From positions 43,047 to 107,046 of the forward strand of contig JAJDTX010000186.1 in the NCBI GenBank assembly GCA_022826925.1: a stretch of 64,000 nucleotides of DNA. The letters are read 5' to 3'. The notes under the pieces are model-generated. The model ran no database searches. It was not told the DNA's origin and was given only the letters and a program-made list of their open reading frames with translations. This document shows positions 33,631 through 42,196 of this stretch, in pieces. How positions within the stretch are numbered: position 1 is the first letter of the stretch; each line of letters starts with the position of its first letter. The translations under genes and the position numbers were made by a program. Source of the DNA: Bryobacterales bacterium (lineage in GTDB: Bacteria > Acidobacteriota > Terriglobia > Bryobacterales > UBA6623).

Positions 33631-35139
33631 CTAATCGGGCTTGGAAGCTGACATGTCGAAGACGGCACGACGGCCTACTGTGCGGTCAGCGCCGTGCTCC
33701 TCAAGTCCGTGCTCCGCGTTCCAAGAAGCCACCTCGTCTTCGGCGGCACGGGCAAACCAATTGTCATAGAAGGGACGCTCGGCTTCGTCCATCCAGCGGT
33801 CCAGGCGCGACCAGAGCCGTTTCCGAGTCTCCGAGTGAGCGGGGTCGCCGAGGAGGCTCTTCTCTTGATAGCCGTCGGTGTTCGCCCACAGCCGGTGCTC
33901 GCCCTCCGCCGTGACCGCATAGGTGAATTCATCCGTGACCACGGCTCGCCAGATGATCTCGTGGCGGCTGCCGCCGTTGTTCATGTTCGAAGGGTGCGCC
34001 AGAAACACCGAGTCGGGCCGGGGCGCCGACGGTTCGTTTCGCAGCAGTCCCGACAGGTCCGTGCCAGGCAAGGAATTGACGTACTCGGCGGACGGCCCCA
34101 AGTCCTCATTGCTCAGACCCGCCAGCGACACCAGCGTCGGGAAGAGGTCGATCACCGAGGTCGGCGCTCCCAGCGTGACATCAGCGGGAATGCGGCCAGG
34201 CCAGCGCGCGACAAAGGGGACCCTCGTCGATTCGTCGTTGGGGTGGCGCTTCTGCCCGTACGCTACTCCGTCGATACCCGTCATGCCGCCGTGGTCGGAG
34301 GTATAGACAAGCACGGTCGAGTTCGCCAGGCCCAGTTCGTCCAAGCGTTCCATCACTGTGCCGACATCGCGGTCCATGCCGCTGATCAAGGCGTGATAGT
34401 CGCGGTGCTGCTCGAAGTCCCGCGTGATGTCGAGCGGGTGGAAGGGAAGCGCTTGCTCGTCCGGGTACAAGGCCTTCATGTCGTCGGGGGCATCGTGGAA
34501 CGGGCCGTGCGGCGGATTCACCGAAACAATTGCGAAGAACGGCCTGTCCTCGCCGGAAACCTGCTCGATCCATTCCATCGCTTGGGCCGACGTACCCGTG
34601 GAATTCGACAGGCCCTCCCATTGCACCGCTTCGCCGCCATCGACCGCATAGTTGCACTTGCGGTGGTTGTTGGTGCCCCACCAGACGATCGACTTGTCGA
34701 ATCCGAACGGCCGCGCGTCACGGCCGCCGAGGTGCCACTTGCCGAAGAGCCCGGTGGCGTACCCCGCATCGCGAAATGCCCAGGCGAGAGTCCCCTTGGT
34801 GGATTCTCCCTCCGGCATGTCAACGCGTTCGGCCAGAGACATGTGGTTAGCCATCAACCCTTGCTGGTAGGGCCAGCGCCCGGTCATCAAGATCGCGCGG
34901 TACGGAGTGCAGATCGGCAGGTTGACGTAGTGGCGGTCGAGCGACACGCCCTGCGTCCGCAGGGTGTCGAGGTTCGGCGTCTGGACCGCAGGCGTCTGCG
35001 TGAAAGACATAGCGCCCCAGCGGTGCGTGTCGCTCACGAACACGATCACGTTGGGATGGCTGTCGTCTTGCTCGGCGGCCGGGGAGCACGCCAAGAGCAA
35101 TGGCACCAGTGCGAGCCACGAGCGAGGGTTGAACAGCAT
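33631..35139 (-). CDS. Sulfatase, predicted lipoprotein, CTPYR active site
   Basis: Type I sulfatase of 502 residues. The signal peptide ends in a lipobox (LLAC, Cys18). The active-site motif is CTPYRAILMTGR from Cys77, so the fourth position is Tyr instead of the common Ser, Ala or Thr; CxPxR itself is kept. Other family blocks are VFVSDTHRWGAM (33-44), FGKWHLGG near 130 and VYTSDHGGMTG near 265. Likely anchored in the periplasm and active on a sulfated substrate, given an outside formylglycine-generating enzyme. Divergent from tpiA. Confidence 0.9.
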   Translation of the reverse strand: MLFNPRSWLALVPLLLACSPAAEQDDSHPNVIVFVSDTHRWGAMSFTQTPAVQTPNLDTLRTQGVSLDRHYVNLPICTPYRAILMTGRWPYQQGLMANHMSLAERVDMPEGESTKGTLAWAFRDAGYATGLFGKWHLGGRDARPFGFDKSIVWWGTNNHRKCNYAVDGGEAVQWEGLSNSTGTSAQAMEWIEQVSGEDRPFFAIVSVNPPHGPFHDAPDDMKALYPDEQALPFHPLDITRDFEQHRDYHALISGMDRDVGTVMERLDELGLANSTVLVYTSDHGGMTGIDGVAYGQKRHPNDESTRVPFVARWPGRIPADVTLGAPTSVIDLFPTLVSLAGLSNEDLGPSAEYVNSLPGTDLSGLLRNEPSAPRPDSVFLAHPSNMNNGGSRHEIIWRAVVTDEFTYAVTAEGEHRLWANTDGYQEKSLLGDPAHSETRKRLWSRLDRWMDEAERPFYDNWFARAAEDEVASWNAEHGLEEHGADRTVGRRAVFDMSASKPD

Positions 35140-35271
35140 GAAGGGAATTGTAGTGCAGGCCGCTGTGCCGAGCCGTCGGGTGTCTTCGCCGGTGTACTAT
35201 GCTGGGACTTGCGTCGGATCCGGGGTGCTCCGCCGACGCGTCCCCCGAGTTGGAACCCACGGAGGAGTTCT

Positions 35272-36021
35272 GTGCGCACGCCCGTAGTTGCCGGTAACTG
35301 GAAGATGAACAAGACCGCCGCCGAAGCCGCGGCGTTCGTGGACGAGGTCAGCCCTCTCATCGCCGACGCCACCGGCCGCGAGGTCATCATTGCCCCGACC
35401 TTTCCGGCGCTGGCCGCGGCAGTCGCCGCCGCCCGGGGTGGAAACATCCGGGTCAGCGCTCAGAACCTGCACTGGGAGGCCAGCGGCGCCTACACGGGCG
35501 AGGTCTCTGCGAGCATGCTGGTCGAGATTGGCTGCACTCACGTGATCGTTGGCCACAGCGAGCGGCGGCAGTACTTCGGCGAGAACGATGGCACGGTGCA
35601 TCTCAAGACGCTGGCCGCCCTGGAGGCCGGCCTGACGCCGATCGTATGCGTTGGCGAGACGCTGCAGCAGCGTGAGGCAGGGAACACCGAAGCGGTCCTG
35701 GCGGAGCAGTTCACGGCTGGGATCGGTGCGTTGCAGCCCGAGCAGTTCGCCAAGCTGATCCTGGCCTACGAGCCGGTCTGGGCGATCGGCACCGGGCGCA
35801 CTGCCACCCCGGAGATCGCCGAGGCGGCGCACCGAGAGATCCGTGCCTTGGCTGCCGGGCGCTTCGGGGAGACGACTGCCGGAAACGTGCGCATCCTGTA
35901 CGGCGGAAGCGTCAAGCCCTCCAATTTCGCCGGCCTATTGGGCTGCCCCAACATTGACGGCGGGCTCGTCGGCGGCGCCAGCTTGGACCCGCAGTCCTTT
36001 GCGGCGCTTGTCCGAGCGTAG
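35272..36021 (+). CDS. tpiA: Triosephosphate isomerase
   Basis: Interconverts dihydroxyacetone phosphate and glyceraldehyde 3-phosphate in glycolysis, cytoplasmic. The 249 residues are the normal length with all catalytic residues: Lys11 (AGNWKMN), His95 (VGHSERRQYFGE) and Glu167 (AYEPVWAIGTG), plus the phosphate-binding ILYGGSVKP and DGGLVGGASLD near the end. I start at GTG 35272, preceded by GGAGGAG (35261-35267); the frame stays open far upstream only because it is antisense to the sulfatase gene. Followed by secG 30 bp downstream, a common arrangement. Confidence 0.97.
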   Translation: MRTPVVAGNWKMNKTAAEAAAFVDEVSPLIADATGREVIIAPTFPALAAAVAAARGGNIRVSAQNLHWEASGAYTGEVSASMLVEIGCTHVIVGHSERRQYFGENDGTVHLKTLAALEAGLTPIVCVGETLQQREAGNTEAVLAEQFTAGIGALQPEQFAKLILAYEPVWAIGTGRTATPEIAEAAHREIRALAAGRFGETTAGNVRILYGGSVKPSNFAGLLGCPNIDGGLVGGASLDPQSFAALVRA

Positions 36022-36051
36022 CCGAGAGCCTCGGGGCATAATGGAAGGGAC

Positions 36052-36429
36052 ATGGTTATCCTGCTGACAACGCTGCACATCTTGGTGAGTTTCTTCCTCA
36101 TCATCGTGGTGCTTCTGCAGAGCGGCAAGGCGGCCGATCTAGCCGGCGCGTTCGGCGGCATGGGGTCGCAGACGGCCTTCGGCCCCAGGGGCGCTGCCAC
36201 TGTCTTGTCCAAGGCAACGACGACTGCGGCCGTGCTGTTCATGCTGACGTCGATCACGCTCGGAATCTGGCAGGGGCGCAACATCGTCGGCCAGTCGGTG
36301 ATCGACCGCAGCGGAGTCGGCAGCGAAACGCCGGCGGAAGAGACCGCACCGGCCGAGACGGAGCCGCTCGTCCCGGCGACTTCGCAGCCTACACCGGCTG
36401 AGACGGAAGCGGACGGCGGCGAGCAATAG
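36052..36429 (+). CDS. secG: Preprotein translocase subunit SecG
   Basis: Inner-membrane subunit of the SecYEG translocon. The 125-residue protein has two hydrophobic segments (about 2-22 and 60-80) around the conserved cytoplasmic loop LLQSGKAADLAGAFGGMGSQ. The C-terminal third is an acidic, Pro/Glu/Thr-rich tail (ETPAEETAPAETEP) of the kind found in acidobacterial SecG. An AAGGGA ribosome-binding site lies just before the ATG. Next to tpiA, as in many bacteria. Confidence 0.94.
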   Translation: MVILLTTLHILVSFFLIIVVLLQSGKAADLAGAFGGMGSQTAFGPRGAATVLSKATTTAAVLFMLTSITLGIWQGRNIVGQSVIDRSGVGSETPAEETAPAETEPLVPATSQPTPAETEADGGEQ

Positions 36430-36484
36430 GTGCCGACCGCGTCGCGGCGAGCTGGGAGCAGCCTGCGCGGGCGGTTGTCGAGAT

Positions 36485-36571
36485 GCGGAGGTGGCGGAAC
36501 TGGCAGACGCGCTAGCTTGAGGTGCTAGTGGGAGCAATCCCTTGGGGGTTCGAGTCCCCCTCTCCGCACCA
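36485..36571 (+). tRNA. tRNA-Leu (anticodon GAG)
   Basis: An 87-base class II tRNA with encoded CCA (36569-36571). The acceptor arm GCGGAGG pairs with TCTCCGC (one G-U). The anticodon stem CTAGC/GCTAG encloses the loop TTGAGGT, giving anticodon GAG (reads CUC/CUU). A variable arm follows, then the T arm GGGGG-TTCGAGT-CCCCC. Class II form and anticodon both indicate leucine. It lies 1.4 kb from an integrase remnant, but I see no repeat of its 3' end that would mark an attachment site. Confidence 0.96.
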
Positions 36572-36763
36572 CGCCCTGCAGCTTGCCTGCGGGGCAAGTT
36601 CCGCTTGATCATTGATTTGGTGCCGGTCTCGCGCTCGGCGTGACCGCCCGTCCCCGGTGTCCAGCGAGTGAGGTCTCGCCAAGCGTACAATCGTCATCGT
36701 GATCGCGGCGCCCCTGCTTGGCCGGAATGCCGAAGTGGCGCCATGGGAAGGGATGAATACGAG

Positions 36764-37930
36764 ATGAGACGTGCCAAACTGCTCCTGTTCGCAGCGGGGA
36801 TCGCGCTGCTTCTGCTGGGCTGTTCCAACGGTGAAACGGAGGCTTCGCCCGGGCCAATCTTCTCCGACGAGCCCATCTGGAGTAGCGGCACCCAGACCTC
36901 GGGCGGAGACGGGATTGCCCGCTTGATCGATGTGGATCGCGATGGCGACCACGACTTCGTCACAAGTGCGCCGGAACCGCGCCGCTGGGTGGCCTACCGC
37001 AACGACGGCGGGACGATAGCCGCGGAGCCGTTTTGGCAGTCGAATGAGACGACAGATTGCGACCATATCGACGTGCTCGATTTCGATCAAGATGGCTGGA
37101 TGGACCTGGCCGGGACGCACGAGAGCCATTGCTCGCTGTACTTCAACCGCTCCGGAGAGTTCAATCAAGCCCCCGACTGGGAGACCGGATTGATTGCCAA
37201 TGCGAACCAGATCGACTTTGGCGACTTCGATCAGGACGGTGATCTAGACATGGTGATGGCTGCGGGCGAGCCGATCGACGGCGTCGCCCTGTTCGTGAAC
37301 GACTCCGGCACGCCCGACCAGCAGGTGTCGCAAGAGCTGGGCCATGAAGAGTACTCCGAGTCGGCCATTTTCGCCGACTATGACGGTGATGGCGACTTGG
37401 ACATCACCGCGGCCTACCGGAGTGGGAAGATCGTGGTGTTCCAGAACTCGAACGGCGAGTTCGACGGGGGGACCACGATCTTCGAAGATCTAGAGAGTCC
37501 GTGGACTCAGCGGCTGTACTGGCGCGACCTAGATGCCGATGGTGCAGCGGAGTTGTTCTGTGCCAAGGGGCCGTGGGGGGGCGAGCTCGGGAGGAGCGTG
37601 CAGTTGGTCCTGCAAGAGGGTAGCGCCACAGCCGAAGTCCGCTGGCAAAGCAGCCCTGACACGGCGTTTCACGCCTTCGAATTTGTAGATGTGGACCGGG
37701 ATGGCGATCTTGACGTGATCGCATCCGACTACGCCAACGGAGGGAGCGTGGCGCTCTATCTCAACAGCGGAGGAAGGCTGGCCAGCGAGCCTGATTGGAG
37801 TGTGAGAACCAGCGGGCCGGCCCACGAAGCTGTGCTGGAAGACCTCGATCAAGACGGGGATCTTGACCTGGCCGTCGGCTGCAGGGACCAAGCCCATATT
37901 TTTGAGAATCAGTTGGCGGACGGTGCTTAA
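36764..37930 (+). CDS. FG-GAP/VCBS-repeat lipoprotein
   Basis: A 388-residue protein with a lipoprotein signal peptide (LLLFAAGIALLLLGC) and about six to seven repeats of the FG-GAP/VCBS type, each with a calcium-binding DxDxDG core: DVDRDGDHDFV, DFDQDGWMDLA, DFDQDGDLDMVMA, DYDGDGDLDITA, DLDADGAAELF, DVDRDGDLDVIA, DLDQDGDLDLAVG. These predict a beta-propeller exposed to calcium outside the cytoplasm. No catalytic motif is visible; binding or structural roles are typical. An ATG at 36743 is an alternative start, but 36764 places the signal peptide at the N terminus. Confidence 0.85.
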   Translation: MRRAKLLLFAAGIALLLLGCSNGETEASPGPIFSDEPIWSSGTQTSGGDGIARLIDVDRDGDHDFVTSAPEPRRWVAYRNDGGTIAAEPFWQSNETTDCDHIDVLDFDQDGWMDLAGTHESHCSLYFNRSGEFNQAPDWETGLIANANQIDFGDFDQDGDLDMVMAAGEPIDGVALFVNDSGTPDQQVSQELGHEEYSESAIFADYDGDGDLDITAAYRSGKIVVFQNSNGEFDGGTTIFEDLESPWTQRLYWRDLDADGAAELFCAKGPWGGELGRSVQLVLQEGSATAEVRWQSSPDTAFHAFEFVDVDRDGDLDVIASDYANGGSVALYLNSGGRLASEPDWSVRTSGPAHEAVLEDLDQDGDLDLAVGCRDQAHIFENQLADGA

Positions 37931-38002
37931 CAGTCCGCTGAATGAGTTGGGCCCAGTCAAATCGTAGGTAGTGGAACAATCGGAGAACGCCACAGCGGCC
38001 CG

Positions 38003-38212
38003 GTGCTCGTCCAACGAAGCCTGACGAGGGGCGGGGTGGACCGGCCGCTAGTCGGCAAGCTGCTCGGTCATCGGCGGTACGGAACCACGGCGGGTTACCC
38101 CCACGTCGCCGAGGTATGCCCTGGCCCGGCGGCGGAGCAGCGAGTCGGGAGCCTCATGGCCTGGGCCATGGTTACCGCCTTCGGCGCCTCCTGCCCTTGG
38201 TCGCCGCTTTGA
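38003..38212 (+). pseudogene. Tyrosine recombinase (phage-type integrase) C-terminal remnant
   Basis: About 50 codons match the C-terminal end of phage-type integrases: PLVGKLLGHRRYGTTAGYPHVAE corresponds to the LGHxxxxTTxRYAHL block with the catalytic His and Tyr, followed by AAEQRVGSLMAWAM, the usual final helix. The rest of the integrase, including the first catalytic Arg and Lys, is absent upstream; 37931-38000 shows no trace. The frame runs into the end of the restriction-modification gene on the opposite strand. This is a scar of a mobile element at the edge of the defence island. Confidence 0.65.
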
Positions 38213-40964
38213 GCGGTGCGAGCATCTTCTCATACAGCATGAACAAGTGCTCAACGCGCTCCCGCTCGGAGGCGAACCCCGTGCGCCGGTAGAGCCGTTC
38301 CACCGTGCGGTCAAGCGCCTGATGCGCACGCCGCAGGGGCGTCGGCATCAGGTCGGGATCGTAGAGATCGGCGAGGGTCGCGTCTGGATATGTGGCGCGG
38401 GCGTCGAGCACGGCTTGGGCGAGCGGCTCTAGCCTCGACAGGTCGGTGCCTTTGGAGGGCAGCGGGAAGGTGTTGTAGACGAGACCGCTCGAATACTGGT
38501 AGCGGCTCTCTAGCCGTCCACCAACGTGACGTAGCCAAGCCATATGCATGGACGAAATCAGCAATGCGAAGAGGGGTAGGTTCGCGTTCTCAACAACCAA
38601 CAACTTGTTACTAGGTATCGTTGGGGGCTTCAGATAGCCGATAGGGACATATTCCCTGCGCTCGGAACTTACTTCCGGCAGCACAAGGAATTCCGATTCC
38701 GGCGCGACTGTGACATGGAACGTCGTGGGATCCGTGGCCAAGGACTTTCCCAGTCCCCCCGCTCGGTTTTTCCGATAATCCCTGACGGCGCGGACGCGGT
38801 GCATCACACCCGACATGGCCCGCAGGCGAGAAGGGGACGCGCCAGCCAGAAAGAGCAGCCAACGTTCCACTCCGTTGAGAAACTCGCGCCCGCCTATATA
38901 GGGTCTGAGCAAGTCGGCCGCTTCTGGCTCCTCCGCCAGGAAGGCTTCCTTTTCCTCCCCGTTCAGGATGTAGTGCCCGCCATCGACGGGCTTGGTGCCG
39001 ACACCGATTTTCGGTAAGCCGGACAGGGACTTCCGCTCCCGTTCAACGACCATATGCGGGTCAGTCAACTGGCTTGTGTCCACGAGGTAAGGGCCGATTC
39101 GACTGAGTTCTAGTTCGGTGGACTCGTTGCCCGAAGATTCGTATGTGAACAGGCGGCGGCGAGATGACGCCGAATTGCGATCGGCCATGCCGACGATCAC
39201 GACATGCACATGCGCTTTCCCGCGCGCCTCGGACCCCCACGGGAATGTCGAGTGGGCGAAGACGATTTCGAGGCCGTATCTGTCGAACAATGTGGGCCAG
39301 AGTTGAGGGACCTGCTCGCCCTGTACGATCGAGTTGGTGGCGACGAAAGCGATCCGCGCGCGACTTCCCTTCAAATAGGCACCAGCCTTCAGGAACCACG
39401 AGGCGACATAATCGAGCCGAGAACCTCCAGCGCCGAGCGACTTCATGACGGCCTTGGTTTGCTTCTGTTTGTCCCCGTCGCGCATGACAAAGCCCCCGAA
39501 CGGCGGATTGCCCAACACGAACGAACACTCGCCCGGCGGGAGCAAACTGGACCAGTCCGTTTCCAGCGCGTCACTGTGGAGGATATGTGGCGACTTCTTA
39601 AGGGGGATACGTGCGTAGGTCTGGCCAAACTCCAGACTCAGGCGGTTGTTCATAATGTGGTCCATCATCCACAGGGCGGTCTCGGCGATGCGGGCTGGAA
39701 ACTCACTAAGCTCGATCCCGTAGAACTGGTCTACGTCCACCACCGACTGGCTCGCCGCATCGATCACCACCTGCGTGGTCGCAGCAGTCTCTTCCCGAAT
39801 CTCGCGGATAACCTCGATTTCGAGCATCCGTAGTTCCCGATAGGCGATGATGAGGAAGTTGCCGCAACCGCACGCCGGATCGAAAAAAGTCATGCCGCCG
39901 AGTTCCGCCTGGAACTTGCTCAGCGCAGTCAGCCGGTTGCGGCCTCGCCGCGCTCGCACCAGTTCGAACTCGGCACGCAGATCGTCCATGAACAGCGGCT
40001 CGATCACCTTCAGGATGTTCTTTTCGGTTGTGTAATGCGCACCTTGGGCGCGGCGCTCCGTCGGGTCCATTACAGACTGGAAGAGTGCGCCGAAGATCGC
40101 GGGCGAGAGTTTCGACCAGTCGAACCGGCAGGCGTCCAGCAGTGCCCCGCGCATTACCGCGTCGAACGAGAACATCCGCAGATGTCCCTTGAACAGGTCG
40201 CCGTTGACGTATGGGAACCGCGTCAGATCTTCGTCGAGAGTCGCAGGGCGCTGATCTTCCGGAGTGTCGAGCACCTCGAACAGTTGCGCGAGCCAGAGGC
40301 CAAGATCGGCTCCGTCCTCGCGGGTCTGCGTCTCGATGAAATCAAGGAAGATGTCGCGCGGTTCGAATACTCCGGTATCGTCAGCGAACATGCAGAACAC
40401 GACTCTTACGAGGAAGCGTTCTAGGTCATGCCCACCATGGCCCGCGTCGGCGAGCGAGTCGTATAGACGCCCAACCAGTTCGGCAGCCTCGATGTTTGCC
40501 GGATCCTGATCGCGGAAGGTCCGGCGCTGCACACCGAGGATGAAACCGAAAGACTCGACATGCTCGGGCAGATCTGCCAGTGCAAAGTCAACGACTGCCC
40601 GCTCGTCGAGATCGTGAAGCTCGAACGTTTGGAAGTCGCTCACTAGAACGAAACGCGGGCGGTCACGCTCGCGTAGTGCGTCAAAGTACTCTCCGGCCTG
40701 TCCATACGCTTCTTCGAGATTACGCCCGGCGCTCTTCTGCTCGACGATGAGAACGCCGGGCCAAAACAGGTCGATGAAGCCCGAGCGGTTATTCAGCTTC
40801 TTGACGTGTTCTTCGTAGCGCGCCACAGAACGTCGGCGGACGCCGAAGACCTCGAAGAATTCGTTGTAGAAGCTCTGAGTCTCGCCCTTCTCGTAAGCCG
40901 CGTCCCGCCATTCATCAGCGAAGGTGGCGGCGCGGGCACGAACTTCATGCCACGAGAGGCGCAT
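38172..40964 (-). CDS. Type IIL (MmeI-like) fused restriction endonuclease/DNA methyltransferase
   Basis: A 930-residue single-chain restriction-modification enzyme, close to MmeI in length and plan. An N-terminal PD-ExK nuclease (Asp65 in FIDLFWPG, Glu75 and Lys77 in VEQKSAGR) is followed by a helical linker, then a gamma-class N6-adenine methyltransferase with AdoMet motif FFDPACGCGNF (360-370) and catalytic NPPF (486-489), then a target-recognition region (about 600-830) and a C-terminal helical part ending in six arginines. It would methylate its own site and cut unmodified DNA some 20 bases away. Complete and apparently intact. No separate methylase or specificity gene accompanies it, as expected. 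Recognition sequence cannot be read from the protein here. Confidence 0.88.
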   Translation of the reverse strand: MRLSWHEVRARAATFADEWRDAAYEKGETQSFYNEFFEVFGVRRRSVARYEEHVKKLNNRSGFIDLFWPGVLIVEQKSAGRNLEEAYGQAGEYFDALRERDRPRFVLVSDFQTFELHDLDERAVVDFALADLPEHVESFGFILGVQRRTFRDQDPANIEAAELVGRLYDSLADAGHGGHDLERFLVRVVFCMFADDTGVFEPRDIFLDFIETQTREDGADLGLWLAQLFEVLDTPEDQRPATLDEDLTRFPYVNGDLFKGHLRMFSFDAVMRGALLDACRFDWSKLSPAIFGALFQSVMDPTERRAQGAHYTTEKNILKVIEPLFMDDLRAEFELVRARRGRNRLTALSKFQAELGGMTFFDPACGCGNFLIIAYRELRMLEIEVIREIREETAATTQVVIDAASQSVVDVDQFYGIELSEFPARIAETALWMMDHIMNNRLSLEFGQTYARIPLKKSPHILHSDALETDWSSLLPPGECSFVLGNPPFGGFVMRDGDKQKQTKAVMKSLGAGGSRLDYVASWFLKAGAYLKGSRARIAFVATNSIVQGEQVPQLWPTLFDRYGLEIVFAHSTFPWGSEARGKAHVHVVIVGMADRNSASSRRRLFTYESSGNESTELELSRIGPYLVDTSQLTDPHMVVERERKSLSGLPKIGVGTKPVDGGHYILNGEEKEAFLAEEPEAADLLRPYIGGREFLNGVERWLLFLAGASPSRLRAMSGVMHRVRAVRDYRKNRAGGLGKSLATDPTTFHVTVAPESEFLVLPEVSSERREYVPIGYLKPPTIPSNKLLVVENANLPLFALLISSMHMAWLRHVGGRLESRYQYSSGLVYNTFPLPSKGTDLSRLEPLAQAVLDARATYPDATLADLYDPDLMPTPLRRAHQALDRTVERLYRRTGFASERERVEHLFMLYEKMLAPLKAATKGRRRRRR

Positions 40965-41227
40965 CAGCCTGTGCCGTTGCCCTCACACCGCGAAAGTGAT
41001 GGCTTACACCTTGCCGGAAGCGGTGCCCACCAGCGAGCGGAGGCATTCAGCAAAGCCGCCCTACCCGTAGCGCTAGCGTGAGGCTCGATCATACGTGCAG
41101 CGCTCTCGTGCACCGTTCTATATCAGCCCAGTCGTAGCTCACCTGCATGCGAATCCAGTGGTCGGCGGTACTCCAGCCGATGGTTCCCAGAGCGACCGTC
41201 ATGTTCGCGGAAACGCCTGGTCGGCGA
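40965..41227. other. Intergenic region between MmeI-like gene and higA
   Basis: No recognisable gene. A minus-strand frame at 41089-41319 is open but overlaps higA and lacks any family signal. This space should hold the promoter of the MmeI-like gene, although I see no consensus element. Confidence 0.4.
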
Positions 41228-41533
41228 TCATCCTGTTGCGTGCAGGCCCTTATCGGCATCCAAGGTCGGCAGGCGAGCGATTGCCGCCCCGTTCTTTCGT
41301 TCCGCAAGTCGCAGTTCATAAAGCTTCTGGAGATTGATCCAGAACTCTCCCGAGGTGCCGAAAAAGCGCCCGAGCCGCAACGCCGTGTCGCCCGTGACCG
41401 CGCGTCGGCCGTTGAGAATCTCGGTGATGCGGTTCACCGGCACCTCGATGCACCGCGCGAGCTCCGCCGCGCTCATGCCGAGAGCGTCGAGATCCTCGCG
41501 TAGCGTCTCGCCCGGATGGATAGGATCACGCAT
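41228..41533 (-). CDS. higA: HigA-family antitoxin
   Basis: A 101-residue antitoxin with the HigA/VapI signature: RDPIHPGETLREDLDALGMS, then a helix-turn-helix (AAELARCIEVPVNRITEILN) and the conserved TGDTALRLGRFFGTSGEFWI. It neutralises HigB and represses higBA. Start at ATG 41533 (MRDPIHPGE), 13 bp after the higB stop. Confidence 0.9.
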   Translation of the reverse strand: MRDPIHPGETLREDLDALGMSAAELARCIEVPVNRITEILNGRRAVTGDTALRLGRFFGTSGEFWINLQKLYELRLAERKNGAAIARLPTLDADKGLHATG

Positions 41534-41546
41534 GAGATGTCTCCTC

Positions 41547-41828
41547 TCAATGGTAGTCCACAATTTCCACTTCGGTCGGTCCGGGACTTCCCTCAGGCCA
41601 CTTGAAGCAGATCCGCCATTGGTCGTTAACGCGGATGCTCCACTGCCCCTTGCGCCGACCCTTGAGAGCCTCTAAACGGTTTCCGGGCCTTGCCAAATCG
41701 CCAAGGCTTGTGGCTGCGTCGAGCTGGTCGAGCTTGCGTGAGGCCGTCCGGACGAAGCCCGAGAAGGCCGCGATGCGATGACCCTTGTAGAACGCTTTGG
41801 TCCTCTTGTCCAAGAAACCGACGATCAC
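41547..41828 (-). CDS. higB: HigB-family mRNA interferase toxin
   Basis: A 93-residue RelE-superfamily toxin of the HigB/killer type: FLDKRTKAFYKG, LEALKGRRKGQWSIRVNDQW and RICFKW, the strand that carries the catalytic and RNA-contacting residues, ending EVEIVDYH. Ribosome-dependent mRNA cleavage is expected. The start is GTG at 41828. It precedes higA, the characteristic reversed order, and a 9-bp inverted repeat lies directly upstream. Confidence 0.9.
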   Translation of the reverse strand: MIVGFLDKRTKAFYKGHRIAAFSGFVRTASRKLDQLDAATSLGDLARPGNRLEALKGRRKGQWSIRVNDQWRICFKWPEGSPGPTEVEIVDYH

Positions 41829-41881
41829 GATGTTTTCCGTTTCCGAGGCAACCCCATCAGTTTCACGTAAGCGAAAACATC
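41829..41881. repeat. 9-bp inverted repeat upstream of higBA
   Basis: GATGTTTTC (41829-41837) and GAAAACATC (41873-41881) are perfect inverted repeats 35 bases apart, one arm touching the higB start codon. Spacing suggests two operator half-regions for HigA autorepression, or a hairpin in the leader. Confidence 0.45.
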
Positions 41882-42163
41882 CGCATTACGTCAAGCACAA
41901 CGCATCATGCCTCGCCGATGCCGACCCGTTAACCGGAACGCGTCGAACCTTCGCGGGTTGCCTCGCCAGCCGACTTCGCGTCGCTGAGGGCAAGTTCGGC
42001 TGTGAGCGGGGTGGCTGTCGGCTCTCTCTTTCACTTGATCGGAGGTGGGCCGTCTACGACAAGGCGGACAGTTGAAGGTGCGTAGTTCTCACACGCAACG
42101 CACTGCTGGAGGGAAATATGGGCTCGGCAGCACTTGCATCCGGGGCGAGCGCAGGCTACTATA
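41882..42163. other. Intergenic region between higB and imuA
   Basis: No recognisable gene or RNA. The sequence becomes AT-rich from 42155, where the imuA promoter lies. Confidence 0.4.
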
Positions 42164-42196
42164 TATAATCGAAAAAAATACGAATAGTGAACGTAT
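42164..42196 (+). promoter_or_regulatory. imuA promoter -10 (TATAAT) with overlapping inverted repeat
   Basis: A consensus TATAAT (42164-42169) lies 17 bases before the imuA GTG in a very AT-rich stretch. ATACG (42178-42182) and CGTAT (42192-42196) form a 5-bp inverted repeat with 9 bases between, overlapping the start codon. ImuA-ImuB-DnaE2 cassettes are normally SOS-controlled, so this is a candidate LexA-type site, though it does not match a LexA consensus I know. No -35 element is apparent. Confidence 0.4.

Noticed and set aside
33694..35271. Long plus-strand extension in frame with tpiA
   Set aside because: It is antisense to a clear sulfatase gene. Triosephosphate isomerases start just before AGNWKMN, and a GGAGGAG site precedes GTG 35272.
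36578..36602. Hairpin CTTGCC/GGCAAG after tRNA-Leu as terminator
   Set aside because: The stem is short and is not followed by a T run.
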